64,000 bases of DNA from Microbacterium trichothecenolyticum (lineage in GTDB: Bacteria > Actinomycetota > Actinomycetes > Actinomycetales > Microbacteriaceae), in NCBI RefSeq assembly GCF_000956465.1, contig NZ_JYJA01000037.1:186001-250000 (forward strand). Reading direction: 5' to 3'. A program made the translations under genes and the position numbers. Positions 35,449 to 42,880 of this stretch are shown here, one piece after another. Every line of letters starts with the position of its first letter. Position 1 is the stretch's first letter. The notes beneath the pieces were generated by a model. It worked only from the letters and a program-made list of their open reading frames with translations, was not told the DNA's origin and ran no database searches.

Positions 35449-35840
35449 AGCGTCACCTCGTAGGAGGCCCACGCGACGTGCGATTCGTGCAGCGTCACGA
35501 CGATCCCGCTCAGGTTCGCCTCGCCGACGCCGCCGTCCTTCACCCGCGCGGCGAGACGATCGCCGATGATCTGGCACAACCGCTCGGTCGTGGTGTTCAT
35601 CCCCTGCAGGTCGGGCTCTTCGTCGAGGTTGCGGTAGGTCAGCGCACTTGCGATGTCGCGGAGCACCTCGCTCGCGCGACCGATGTCGACGACGACGCCG
35701 TGCCCGTCGAGCTCGTCGGCACGGAAGGTCGCGTCGACGAGGAACGTCGCGCCGTGCAGCTGCTGCGCGGGGCCGAAGACGTCGCCGCGCAGGCTGTGCG
35801 CGATCATGATGTGGTCGCGGACGGTGACGCTGAAGCTCAT
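35445..35840 (-). CDS. 6-pyruvoyltetrahydropterin synthase/QueD homologue with lost catalytic residues
   Basis: A 131-residue T-fold protein. The fold markers are present: 'MIAHSL' with zinc-ligand His15, 'QLHGATF' with His29, '[14 protein letters not shown]', 'NTTTERL', and Glu119 in '[12 protein letters not shown]' to anchor a pterin-like ring. Three key positions are changed: the catalytic Cys before HGH is Ala25, the second His of HGH is Ala31, and the catalytic His of DHRNLN is Tyr69. It may still bind a pterin or purine-derived ring but catalyse a new reaction. It overlaps both neighbours by 4 bp. Confidence 0.8.
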   Translation of the reverse strand: MSFSVTVRDHIMIAHSLRGDVFGPAQQLHGATFLVDATFRADELDGHGVVVDIGRASEVLRDIASALTYRNLDEEPDLQGMNTTTERLCQIIGDRLAARVKDGGVGEANLSGIVVTLHESHVAWASYEVTL

Positions 35841-36868
35841 TCGGCAGTCCAATCGATCGTGTGGCAGAGTTCGCCGGCGGTGCCGTCGGCGAGTGCAGCG
35901 GTGACCTCCGGCAGCTGCCGCCACGTCGAGGCCCCCGACAGAAGCTCGTCGAACGCAGGATCCTCCAGCAGTCGCAACGCCAGCGCAAGACGGTTGCGCG
36001 TCGTGCGGGAACCTCTCCGGCGCGCGGCGATCGCACCGACCTGACTCGGCCGGAGGGCGATGCGGCGGGAGTGGAAGTCCGCGCCGAGCTCCAGCGAGAC
36101 CGGGCGGCTGCCATACCAGCTGGCGACGATCACCTCTCCGTCCGTGGGCGCGATGCCGAGCGCGAGCTGCAGTCCGGCGCCCGCGCCGCTGGCTTCGATC
36201 ACGACGTCAGCCGGCGCGATCTCCTCCGTCGCGAGGGCGAAGCCGACGCCGAGCGCCTCGGCGGTCGCCGCGCGCGCCGGGTCGACATCGACGAGGGTGA
36301 CCTCGGAACCCGGGATGCTGCGCGCCACGCGCGCGATCGCGCACCCGATCATGCCCGCGCCGACGACGACCACGCGGTCGCCGACGAGCGGGGCGGCATC
36401 CCACAGCACGTTGACCGCGGTCTCCACTGCGCCGGCGAGCACCGCTCGGCGCGGCGGGACGGCATCCGGCACGGGATGGAGCGCCTCCTCGGGAACGACG
36501 AAGTGCGACTGGTGCGGGAACAGCGAGAACACGGTGCGGCCCTGAAGCGCGTCCGGTCCATGTTGGACCGTCCCGACGTTGAGGTACCCGTACTTCACCG
36601 GGAAGGGGAACTCTCCGGCCTGGAAGGGGGCGCGCATGCGCTCGCGCTCCGACGTCGGCACCTCGCCGCGGGCGACGAGAGCCTCCGTGCCGCGGCTGAC
36701 GCCGGTGAAGAGGGTGCGCACCGACGCTTCGCCGTCTGAGATGTCGGGCATCCGCTCGCGGCGGAACTCGCCCCGCCCGGCGCCGACCGTCCACCAGGCG
36801 GTCGCAGCATCCGGAATCTCGCGGTGAACCTCAGCGGGTCCCTGTCTCGTGTTCCCCGTGACCGCCAT
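35837..36868 (-). CDS. MDR-superfamily dehydrogenase lacking the catalytic zinc site
   Basis: A 343-residue medium-chain dehydrogenase/reductase. The Rossmann motif '[17 protein letters not shown]' and acidic '[18 protein letters not shown]' indicate NAD(H) binding. The usual CGSD zinc motif is replaced by '[10 protein letters not shown]' and the GHE motif by 'KYGYLNVG', so the catalytic zinc ligands are absent, as in BchC-like members. It probably oxidises or reduces a bulky alcohol or sugar by a zinc-free route. First gene of the seven-gene operon, 20 bp from the divergent phosphatidyltransferase gene. Confidence 0.8.
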   Translation of the reverse strand: MAVTGNTRQGPAEVHREIPDAATAWWTVGAGRGEFRRERMPDISDGEASVRTLFTGVSRGTEALVARGEVPTSERERMRAPFQAGEFPFPVKYGYLNVGTVQHGPDALQGRTVFSLFPHQSHFVVPEEALHPVPDAVPPRRAVLAGAVETAVNVLWDAAPLVGDRVVVVGAGMIGCAIARVARSIPGSEVTLVDVDPARAATAEALGVGFALATEEIAPADVVIEASGAGAGLQLALGIAPTDGEVIVASWYGSRPVSLELGADFHSRRIALRPSQVGAIAARRRGSRTTRNRLALALRLLEDPAFDELLSGASTWRQLPEVTAALADGTAGELCHTIDWTAE

Positions 36869-36888
36869 GAGGAGTACACGGAGCGCGC

Positions 36889-37638
36889 ATGGGAAAAGTT
36901 CAGTGGGTGCCCTGGTGGTGGGTCGCGGCCGGAATCGCCGGGTTGGCGGCGACCGGGACGACGGTGCGGCTGCCCGCGGCGGCGTGGGCCGTGGGCGTCG
37001 GATACCTCGTCGTGTCGACGGCACTCCTGATGCGGGGCATCCGTCGCGGCGGAGTCGAGCGCTTCGGGCCCGCGAACGCGGTCACCGCGACGCGGTCCGT
37101 GCTCGTGGGACTCGTGACCGCCCTCGTGGTGGCTTCCTTCGCGGGCGAGGTGACGACGGCCCTGCTCGTCGGGCTCGTCGCCGTGGCGCTCGCCCTCGAC
37201 GGCGTCGACGGCTACGTGGCCCGACGCACCCGGAGCGAGAGCGAGCTGGGTGCGCGCTTCGACATGGAGGTCGACGCGTTCCTGCTGCTGGTGCTGTGCG
37301 TGTACGACGTGCGATACGTGGGCTGGTGGGTGCTCACGATCGGCCTGCTCAGGTACGCGTTCGTGGTCGCGGGGTTCCTGCTTCCGTGGATGAGGCAGAC
37401 GCTGCCGCCGCGATACTGGCGCAAGGTCGTCACGGCCGCCTGCGGCGTCGCGCTCGCCGTCGTCGCGTCCCAGCTGCTGCCGCCCCCGGTGAATGTCCTC
37501 GTCGCGGTCGGAGCGCTGCTGCTGGTGCTCGAGTCCTTCGGACGCGATGTGCTCTGGCTCGCGCGTTTGAACCTCGCCGGCGCCCCGCTCGTTTCCCTCG
37601 AGAAGGCGTCGACCTCGCCTCCGGAAGAGAGCAGGTAG
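36889..37638 (+). CDS. CDP-alcohol phosphatidyltransferase-family protein
   Basis: A 249-residue membrane protein with about seven helices. The complete catalytic motif D-x2-DG-x2-AR-x8-G-x3-D-x3-D is present with Asp104, Asp107, Gly108, Ala111, Arg112, Gly121, Asp125 and Asp129. Such enzymes displace CMP from CDP-diacylglycerol or another CDP-alcohol to make phospholipids or inositol/glycerol-phosphate lipids. The acceptor is unknown. It is divergent from the seven-gene operon with only 20 bp between starts, so the two are probably co-regulated. Confidence 0.85.
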   Translation: MGKVQWVPWWWVAAGIAGLAATGTTVRLPAAAWAVGVGYLVVSTALLMRGIRRGGVERFGPANAVTATRSVLVGLVTALVVASFAGEVTTALLVGLVAVALALDGVDGYVARRTRSESELGARFDMEVDAFLLLVLCVYDVRYVGWWVLTIGLLRYAFVVAGFLLPWMRQTLPPRYWRKVVTAACGVALAVVASQLLPPPVNVLVAVGALLLVLESFGRDVLWLARLNLAGAPLVSLEKASTSPPEESR

Positions 37639-37642
37639 GACC

Positions 37643-38065
37643 ATGACCGAATCCAGCGGGCGGGCGCTCTGGACCATGCGCATCCTCAGCGCGATCGCCC
37701 TCCTCGCCACGGGCGGCATCCATTTCTATCTTGCTCTGAACGGCGTCGGGGGCCTGCTGGGGGTGATGTTCATCCTGAACGCCGTGGCCGGGCTCGTCCT
37801 GGCGGCGGGGATGCTGCTCCTGCGCGATCGGCTCCTGCAGCTCGTGACCGTGCTGAGCCTGCTGTTCCTCATCGCCACGCTCGGGGCGCTCGTCCTCGCC
37901 CTCACGGTGGGGTTGTTCGGAATCCACGAGACCTGGGACTTCACCCTCGTGCCCCAGACCGTGATCGTCGAGTCGATCGGCATCGTGCTCCTCGGGATCA
38001 CGACCGCGATGGTGCTGCGCCCGCAGACTGTGCCGGGCATGCGCCGCACTCCGCAAGGCGCGTAG
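37643..38065 (+). CDS. Four-helix membrane protein of unknown function
   Basis: A 140-residue protein with four predicted helices (about 12-32, 40-62, 68-92, 105-125) and short polar ends; no known domain is recognised. AGGTAGGA precedes the ATG, which lies four bases after the phosphatidyltransferase stop codon, so the two are co-translated. Such small proteins often stabilise a partner enzyme. Confidence 0.65.
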   Translation: MTESSGRALWTMRILSAIALLATGGIHFYLALNGVGGLLGVMFILNAVAGLVLAAGMLLLRDRLLQLVTVLSLLFLIATLGALVLALTVGLFGIHETWDFTLVPQTVIVESIGIVLLGITTAMVLRPQTVPGMRRTPQGA

Positions 38066-38100
38066 GCGACCCACGCCTCGCCGCCGTGTGGCGGAACGGC

Positions 38101-38133
38101 GGACCGCCCCGCCGCAGCGCGGCGAGGCGGTCC
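38101..38133. terminator. Hairpin between convergent genes
   Basis: 15-bp arms beginning GGACCGCC, with one mismatch and a 3-base loop, lie between the membrane protein gene and the convergent MFS gene. Confidence 0.6.
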
Positions 38134-38142
38134 GGGTGGGCC

Positions 38143-39513
38143 TCAGGCGCCGACCGACTCCTTCTCGGCCGCCAGCTTCTCCTCGTCGAGACGGTCGAGC
38201 TCGTGCAGCGACGACGCCCTCGTCTCGCGCATGGAGATGACCGCGACGAGCGTGACAGCTGCCGCGATCGCGAGGTAGACGGCGACCGGGACGTACGAGC
38301 CGGTGCTGGCCAGGAGCGCGGTCGCGATGATCGGCGCCAGCGAACCGGCGACGATCGACGTCACCTGGTAACCCAGCGAGACGCCGGAGTACCGCATGCG
38401 CGTCGGGAACATCTCCGACATGATCGCGGGCTGCGGCGCGTACATGAACGCGTGGATGAACAGGCCGAGGCAGATCGCGGCGACGATGATCACCGGGTTG
38501 CGCGTGTCGAACATCGGGAAGGCGACGAAGCCCCAGGCCGCTGCACCGAGCGTGCCGATGAGGTACACCGGCTTGCGGCCGATCCTGTCGGTCAGCCCGC
38601 CGATAAGCGGGATGACGATCATGTGCACGATGTGCGCGATGACCAGGAGGCCGAGGATCTCGGCCGTGTCGACCTTGAGCGCCACCGCCAGGTACGTGAT
38701 CGAGAACGTCACGACCAGGTAGTACATGATGTTCTCCGCGAAGCGGAGGCCCATCGCCGTGAGCACCCCGCGCGGGTACCGCTTGATCACCTCGAGCACA
38801 CCGAAGCGCAGTGCCTTGGACTGCTCGACCTCCTTCTGAACCTCGAGGAAGATCGGCGCGTCGGTCACCCGCGTGCGGACGTAGTAGCCGATCGCGACGA
38901 TCACGACGGACAGCCAGAAGCCGATGCGCCAGCCCCACGACAGGAACTGCTCCTCGGTGAGCGTGCGGCTGAGCACGAGCAGGACGACGGTCGCGACCAG
39001 GTTTCCGATCGGCACGGCGGCCTGCGGCCACGATGCCCAGAAGCCGCGCGTCTTGTTGGGCGAGTGCTCCGCGACGAGCAGCACCGCCCCGCCCCATTCG
39101 CCGCCGACGGCGAAGCCCTGCGCGAAGCGCAGCGCAACCAGGAGCGCGGGCGCCCAGTAGCCGACCATGTCGAAGGTGGGGAGGCACCCCATCAGGAAGG
39201 TCGCCACGCCGACGAGGATGATCGCGAACTGCAGCAGCTTCTTGCGCCCGTACTTGTCGCCGAAGTGGCCGAACACGATGCCGCCGAGCGGCCGCGCGAC
39301 GAAGCCGACCGCGTACGTGACGAACGCCGCGATGATGGGGGCGTACGGGTCGTCCGACGGCGGGAACATGATCTTGTTGAAGACGAGCGTCGCGGCGGTG
39401 GCGTAGAGGAAGAACTCGTACCACTCGACGACGGTGCCCGCCATCGAAGCCGTGACGACCCGGCGCAGGCTCGACTGCTTCATCGAGGCCGGGGGTGTCT
39501 GGGGTGATGCCAT
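38143..39513 (-). CDS. MFS transporter, metabolite:H+ symporter (MHS) family
   Basis: A 456-residue, 12-helix transporter. 'GTVVEWYEFFLYATAATLVF' in helix 1 is characteristic of the MHS branch (ShiA, ProP, KgtP), with the loop motif 'GHFGDKYGRKKLL' and a second 'GGLTDRIGRKPVY'. Likely substrates are organic acids, shikimate or osmolytes; sequence alone does not decide. AAGGAGG lies before the ATG. The upstream gap 39514-39680 shows no other gene. Confidence 0.85.
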   Translation of the reverse strand: MASPQTPPASMKQSSLRRVVTASMAGTVVEWYEFFLYATAATLVFNKIMFPPSDDPYAPIIAAFVTYAVGFVARPLGGIVFGHFGDKYGRKKLLQFAIILVGVATFLMGCLPTFDMVGYWAPALLVALRFAQGFAVGGEWGGAVLLVAEHSPNKTRGFWASWPQAAVPIGNLVATVVLLVLSRTLTEEQFLSWGWRIGFWLSVVIVAIGYYVRTRVTDAPIFLEVQKEVEQSKALRFGVLEVIKRYPRGVLTAMGLRFAENIMYYLVVTFSITYLAVALKVDTAEILGLLVIAHIVHMIVIPLIGGLTDRIGRKPVYLIGTLGAAAWGFVAFPMFDTRNPVIIVAAICLGLFIHAFMYAPQPAIMSEMFPTRMRYSGVSLGYQVTSIVAGSLAPIIATALLASTGSYVPVAVYLAIAAAVTLVAVISMRETRASSLHELDRLDEEKLAAEKESVGA

Positions 39514-39680
39514 GCGCTGGTACCTCCTTGTAGAGCGCGGAAGCGGCTCGGGGGGAACCGCCCTGCGGGACGTTACCTGACGAGCGATTCAGGTTTCAAG
39601 GGGGTTGACTCAGGCAGACGAGTGAAGTTCGCCGGATCTTCTCGCTTTCGACAGCCGGCCGGCTTGTCGCGGACCCCCGC

Positions 39681-39914
39681 TCACTCCCACGCGGCGACGA
39701 GCATCCAGTGGCCGTCGACCTCTTCGACGTCCATCACGCGCGTGCGGTGGTCGACATCACTGCGCGCCGTGAACCGCCAGCTCTGGAAGAGCCGGCCGCC
39801 GTCACTGCGCGTCGGGGTGTCGATGATGCGCCACCGCTCATGATCGACGACGAGTCGCACCGGCCGCCCGTGCTCGCACCAGACCTGAACATCTTCACGT
39901 GCCACCATCCGCAT
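39681..39914 (-). CDS. DUF6504-like small protein under an SOS box
   Basis: A 77-residue soluble protein with 'CEHGRPVRLVVDHERWRI', an acidic linker and 'WRFTARSDVDHRTRVMDVEE'. It resembles small actinobacterial DUF6504-type proteins that in other genomes lie near SOS mutasome genes (from memory). GGAGGAG precedes the ATG, and a LexA-like box lies 16 bp upstream. The biochemical role is unknown. Confidence 0.65.
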   Translation of the reverse strand: MRMVAREDVQVWCEHGRPVRLVVDHERWRIIDTPTRSDGGRLFQSWRFTARSDVDHRTRVMDVEEVDGHWMLVAAWE

Positions 39915-39929
39915 GATGCTCCTCCTTCG

Positions 39930-39945
39930 TCGAATCTATGTTCGA
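39930..39945. promoter_or_regulatory. LexA/SOS box
   Basis: TCGAATCTATGTTCGA matches the actinobacterial SOS consensus TCGAAC-N4-GTTCGA with one mismatch. On the reverse strand it overlaps the likely promoter (TAGAAT) of the small gene at 39914. Confidence 0.75.
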
Positions 39946-39990
39946 TTCTAGGACGCAAGAAGCCCCGGCGCAACAGTGGATTCGTTCGGC

Positions 39991-40197
39991 CTACGCGCTT
40001 CGGCTGTCGGCCTCAGCGGCAGCATCCACCGCTGCGAGATGGATCGCCGCGACGCCGTCGCGCAGCGCCCCGACAGGCACCTCGACGGTCTCGTACTGGG
40101 AGGTGAATCCGTTCTCGTCGACCACCGACACGGTCACCAGAACGTGGCCTCGGCGCGGCAGACGCGACGGGGTGCGGGCGAGTCTCTTCGTCTTCAT
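39991..40197 (-). CDS. Small protein of unknown function
   Basis: A 68-residue protein with a basic start ('MKTKRLARTPSRLPRRGHV') and a beta-rich core ('VLVTVSVVDENGFTSQYETVEVPVG'). No family is recognised. GGAGGGGAC precedes the ATG. It lies upstream of the SOS-boxed gene on the same strand. Frame and ribosome site support it, but only modestly. Confidence 0.5.
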   Translation of the reverse strand: MKTKRLARTPSRLPRRGHVLVTVSVVDENGFTSQYETVEVPVGALRDGVAAIHLAAVDAAAEADSRSA

Positions 40198-40257
40198 GTC
40201 CCCTCCGCCCACCACCGTAGCGACGACCTCCGACACGCGCGCGCCTCACGCGCGGAC

Positions 40258-41088
40258 TCACCTCAGGTACGCATCGACGAAGAGCGCGCCCCGGATGCCG
40301 CGCAGAGCGTCGAGGAGCGCCTCCCGGCTGCGCGTGGTCCACGCCGACATCACGACGTCGTGCGGACCGAGCCGCTCCAGCTTGCCCGTGCGCACGCGGA
40401 CCACCTCCCACCCCGCGGCGCGCACAGCCCGGTCCTTGCGCCGGTCGGCCTCCTCGCGCTTGCCGACATGCTCCAGCCCGTGCTTGCCGACGGTGTCGTA
40501 TTCGAGCGCAACCCGGAGCTCAGGGAGGAGGATGTCGGGCCACACCTCGAGGTGATCGAAGAAGGGCCGCGGCGTCCGGATCGCGGTGAACCCCGGCGTG
40601 ACCGCCAGCATCGCGAAGACATCGGCACGCATCCGCGCCTCGACCGCCGACGCCGGCTTCGGCGCGCACACGCTCACGAACGGCTCCCCCACCGGCAGAT
40701 CAGGCGTCTTGGCGCACAGTGTCCGCAGAGGCTTGCGGCGCGGCGCGCGCTCCGCGGTGGGAGATCGGGCGACGATGCGAGGCGGCTTGGCCACTGCGGA
40801 GCACTCCGGGCACCACGCCGAGCGGCGCCGCTCGCGACCGGGCCGCTCGCGCTGCTCCGACGGAGTCGCGGCGAACGTATGACCCGCCTCGCACTGCCAC
40901 AGCAGCAGCACGTCTGCGGCAGGCGGCACCTGGGTGAGGGTGATGCCGGCGTTCAGATCGGGGTGATACTGCCGAATGAGCGCGGGATACGCCGCCCACT
41001 GCATTCGGTAGGTGCCCACGGGGTACGGCACGTCGACGCCCTTCGAGAACTGGCGCCTCGCCCACCACAGTTCCACCCGCTCCGGCAT
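40258..41088 (-). CDS. Zinc-ribbon protein with PD-(D/E)XK nuclease-like C-terminus
   Basis: 276 residues. The N-terminal half contains a probable zinc ribbon ('LLLWQCEAGHTFAATPSEQR' then 'SAWCPECSAV') of the type found in actinobacterial zinc-ribbon/treble-clef proteins. The C-terminal half reads 'FFDHLEVWPDILLPELRVALEYDT', then 'HGLEHVGKREEADRRKDRAVRAAGWEVVRVRTG', the layout of a Vsr/DUF559-like nuclease (D, E-x-D, then GW.V.RVR). No signal peptide. It may act on DNA; the substrate is unknown. Confidence 0.65.
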   Translation of the reverse strand: MPERVELWWARRQFSKGVDVPYPVGTYRMQWAAYPALIRQYHPDLNAGITLTQVPPAADVLLLWQCEAGHTFAATPSEQRERPGRERRRSAWCPECSAVAKPPRIVARSPTAERAPRRKPLRTLCAKTPDLPVGEPFVSVCAPKPASAVEARMRADVFAMLAVTPGFTAIRTPRPFFDHLEVWPDILLPELRVALEYDTVGKHGLEHVGKREEADRRKDRAVRAAGWEVVRVRTGKLERLGPHDVVMSAWTTRSREALLDALRGIRGALFVDAYLR

Positions 41089-41097
41089 GGGCGCACT

Positions 41098-41622
41098 CTA
41101 AGCGGCACCACCGACACGCCCCTTGGCCGCCGCGACCTGACTGTGCAGTTCATCGTGGTCTTCAGCGGTCAGCTCCTCGTCGCCGCCGAAGACGTACGGC
41201 GCGCCTTCGCCCGTCTCGATGCGCGCCTTGAGGCTGCCGTTCACGAACATCCCCCACGCGTTGGTGCAGATGTCGTAGCAGTCGTCGTCGGCGGTGAGCC
41301 CGTCGTGGGTGAAGACGACGCGGGTGCCGCCCTCCCCCTCGAGGATGTCGAACCGGACGGTCGTGCCGTTCCACTCCTGCTTGTCGGCGACGAAGTCGAG
41401 GTGGCTGCCGGTGACCAGCCACGCCACGCGGCGGCCCGGCACCAGCTCGGTGACCCGGAATCCGCTGTAGTGCAGGCCTGGGACCACGTAGACGAACTCG
41501 CCCCCCACCGCTGTGGTCGAACCGGTGGTCCGGCCCCACCAGCCCGAGACGTCGTTGATCGCGTCGAACGCGTCCTGCGCCGAGGCGTTCACGGTGATCG
41601 TCGTGGTGAAGCTCGCGGTCAT
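41098..41622 (-). CDS. SRPBCC (START/AHSA1-like) domain protein
   Basis: A 174-residue helix-grip protein of the polyketide-cyclase/AHSA1 group. 'TTTITVNASAQDAFDAINDVSGWWG' opens the fold, 'GLHYSGFRVTELVPGRRVAWLV' and 'TRVVFTHDGL' follow. These proteins bind small hydrophobic ligands. The ATG at 41622 is chosen because the domain starts there. It is divergent from the HxlR regulator and shares its operator region, so it is probably repressed by it. Confidence 0.8.
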   Translation of the reverse strand: MTASFTTTITVNASAQDAFDAINDVSGWWGRTTGSTTAVGGEFVYVVPGLHYSGFRVTELVPGRRVAWLVTGSHLDFVADKQEWNGTTVRFDILEGEGGTRVVFTHDGLTADDDCYDICTNAWGMFVNGSLKARIETGEGAPYVFGGDEELTAEDHDELHSQVAAAKGRVGGAA

Positions 41623-41661
41623 GCTTCCTGCTCCTTTGCTCGCGATCCGATCGGATCGATG

Positions 41662-41677
41662 ACTTGCGTGATGCAAG
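41662..41677. promoter_or_regulatory. HxlR operator, left half
   Basis: ACTTGCGTGATGCAAG contains the palindrome CTTGC-N5-GCAAG. With the copy at 41695-41710 it forms a 16-bp inverted pair in the divergent gap. Confidence 0.75.
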
Positions 41678-41694
41678 CGACCATAGTGCCGCAA

Positions 41695-41710
41695 CTTGCA
41701 TCACGCAAGT
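41695..41710. promoter_or_regulatory. HxlR operator, right half
   Basis: CTTGCATCACGCAAGT is the exact reverse complement of the left site. The two centres are 33 bp apart, about three helical turns, fitting two dimers on one DNA face. Confidence 0.75.
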
Positions 41711-41712
41711 GA

Positions 41713-41718
41713 TAGATT
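41713..41718 (+). promoter_or_regulatory. -10 box of the leaderless hxlR-family gene
   Basis: TAGATT is followed by six bases (CGAGCC) and the ATG at 41725. It begins three bases after the right operator, so bound regulator would block the promoter. Confidence 0.65.
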
Positions 41719-41724
41719 CGAGCC

Positions 41725-42201
41725 ATGCTCGGCAGGACGTACGACACCCAGGTGTGCTCGATCGCACGCTCCCTCGAGATGGTCGGAGAACGCTGGAGCC
41801 TGCTCATCATCCGCGACGCCCTGTTCGCGCGTGTGACGCGATTCGGCGACTTCCAGCACAACCTGGGCATCGCGACGAACGTCCTCACCTCGCGACTGGA
41901 GGCGTTCGTGACCGCCGGCATCATGCAGCGGGACGGCGCCGCCGACTACGTGCTCACGCCGAAGGGCCGGGCGCTGGCCGTCTCCCTCATCGCCCTCACG
42001 GAGTGGGGCGACGAGTGGGCGTCGCCGATCGATCCGCCGATCCTCTACCGCCACTCGGTGTGCGACAGCGCGATCCACGCCACCGCGACCTGCGACGCGT
42101 GCGGCTCCGTGCCGGCGGACGAGGTGGCGATCCGCATCGGGCCCGGCATGCCCGCGGAGTACCTGGCCGCGCGACGCGGCGGCACTCGCGCCCACTCATA
42201 G
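41725..42201 (+). CDS. HxlR-family winged-helix regulator
   Basis: A 158-residue regulator. The start 'YDTQVCSIARSLEMVGERWSLLIIRDALF' carries the redox-prone cysteine typical of HxlR/YodB proteins; 'FGDFQHNLGIATNVLTSRLEAFV' is the recognition region. The C-terminus adds a Cys pair ('ATCDACGSVPAD') that could bind metal. It probably represses itself and the divergent SRPBCC gene through the paired CTTGC-N5-GCAAG sites. Confidence 0.87.
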   Translation: MLGRTYDTQVCSIARSLEMVGERWSLLIIRDALFARVTRFGDFQHNLGIATNVLTSRLEAFVTAGIMQRDGAADYVLTPKGRALAVSLIALTEWGDEWASPIDPPILYRHSVCDSAIHATATCDACGSVPADEVAIRIGPGMPAEYLAARRGGTRAHS

Positions 42202-42214
42202 GCGCGGCATCCGT

Positions 42215-42832
42215 CTACGATCCGTCGCGCAGATCCGAGACGAGGGTCGCACGCAGACCGATCTGGCCGAACACCGCGGTGCAGGCGTCCCCGAGCGGTG
42301 CCTGGACCATGAAACCCACCCGAACCGGCGCGGCGCCGTCGACCAGCGAGAACAGCCGGACGAAGTCCCACCGGACGCCGTCCTGAGAGGCGTGGAACGC
42401 CCACGCATCCCCGCCCAGGAAAGCGATCCGCAGCCACACCGCCCGGTCCGTGACGACGGCGGAGTTCACATCATCCGACAGGCCGCGCGTGACCACGCTG
42501 ACGACCATCGCCTCGCCCTGCGGTGAGAACTCGAAGCAGAGCTTCGCCCAGTGATCGCTGTCGCGCCAGATCGTCAGGGCGCCGGCGTCGAACGTCGTGC
42601 GTTCGCCGACCACCTCGACACGCGCCTGCAGGGTGAAGGGCGAAGCCGGGGCGACGAAGGAGAGACTGGATGCCTCGTGCTGCGGCGGTGCTCCCGTCGC
42701 ATCGTTCGTCCAGTCGACGCCGGCGGCAGAGGTCAGCTCGAGGGCACGGGCCTGTTCGTCGTACCGCGCCGTGGACGCGGAATGCGTCCACTCGAGTTCG
42801 GGCAGTCCTTCGATCCGGAACGTCGATGACAT
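42215..42832 (-). CDS. DUF1349 concanavalin-like protein
   Basis: A 205-residue beta-sandwich protein of the DUF1349/regulation-of-enolase (YesU-like) family. Family blocks are 'TASTARYDE'-like opening strands, 'DAGALTIWRDSDHWAKLCFEFSPQG' and 'FLGGDAWAFHASQDGVRWDFVRLF'. No signal peptide. The role is unknown; some members associate with sugar metabolism. It is convergent with the HxlR gene, 13 bp away. Confidence 0.78.
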   Translation of the reverse strand: MSSTFRIEGLPELEWTHSASTARYDEQARALELTSAAGVDWTNDATGAPPQHEASSLSFVAPASPFTLQARVEVVGERTTFDAGALTIWRDSDHWAKLCFEFSPQGEAMVVSVVTRGLSDDVNSAVVTDRAVWLRIAFLGGDAWAFHASQDGVRWDFVRLFSLVDGAAPVRVGFMVQAPLGDACTAVFGQIGLRATLVSDLRDGS

Positions 42833-42880
42833 GGTGCCCTCTCTCGCGATCCGCCGCGGACCCCGCAGCGCCCATCGACA

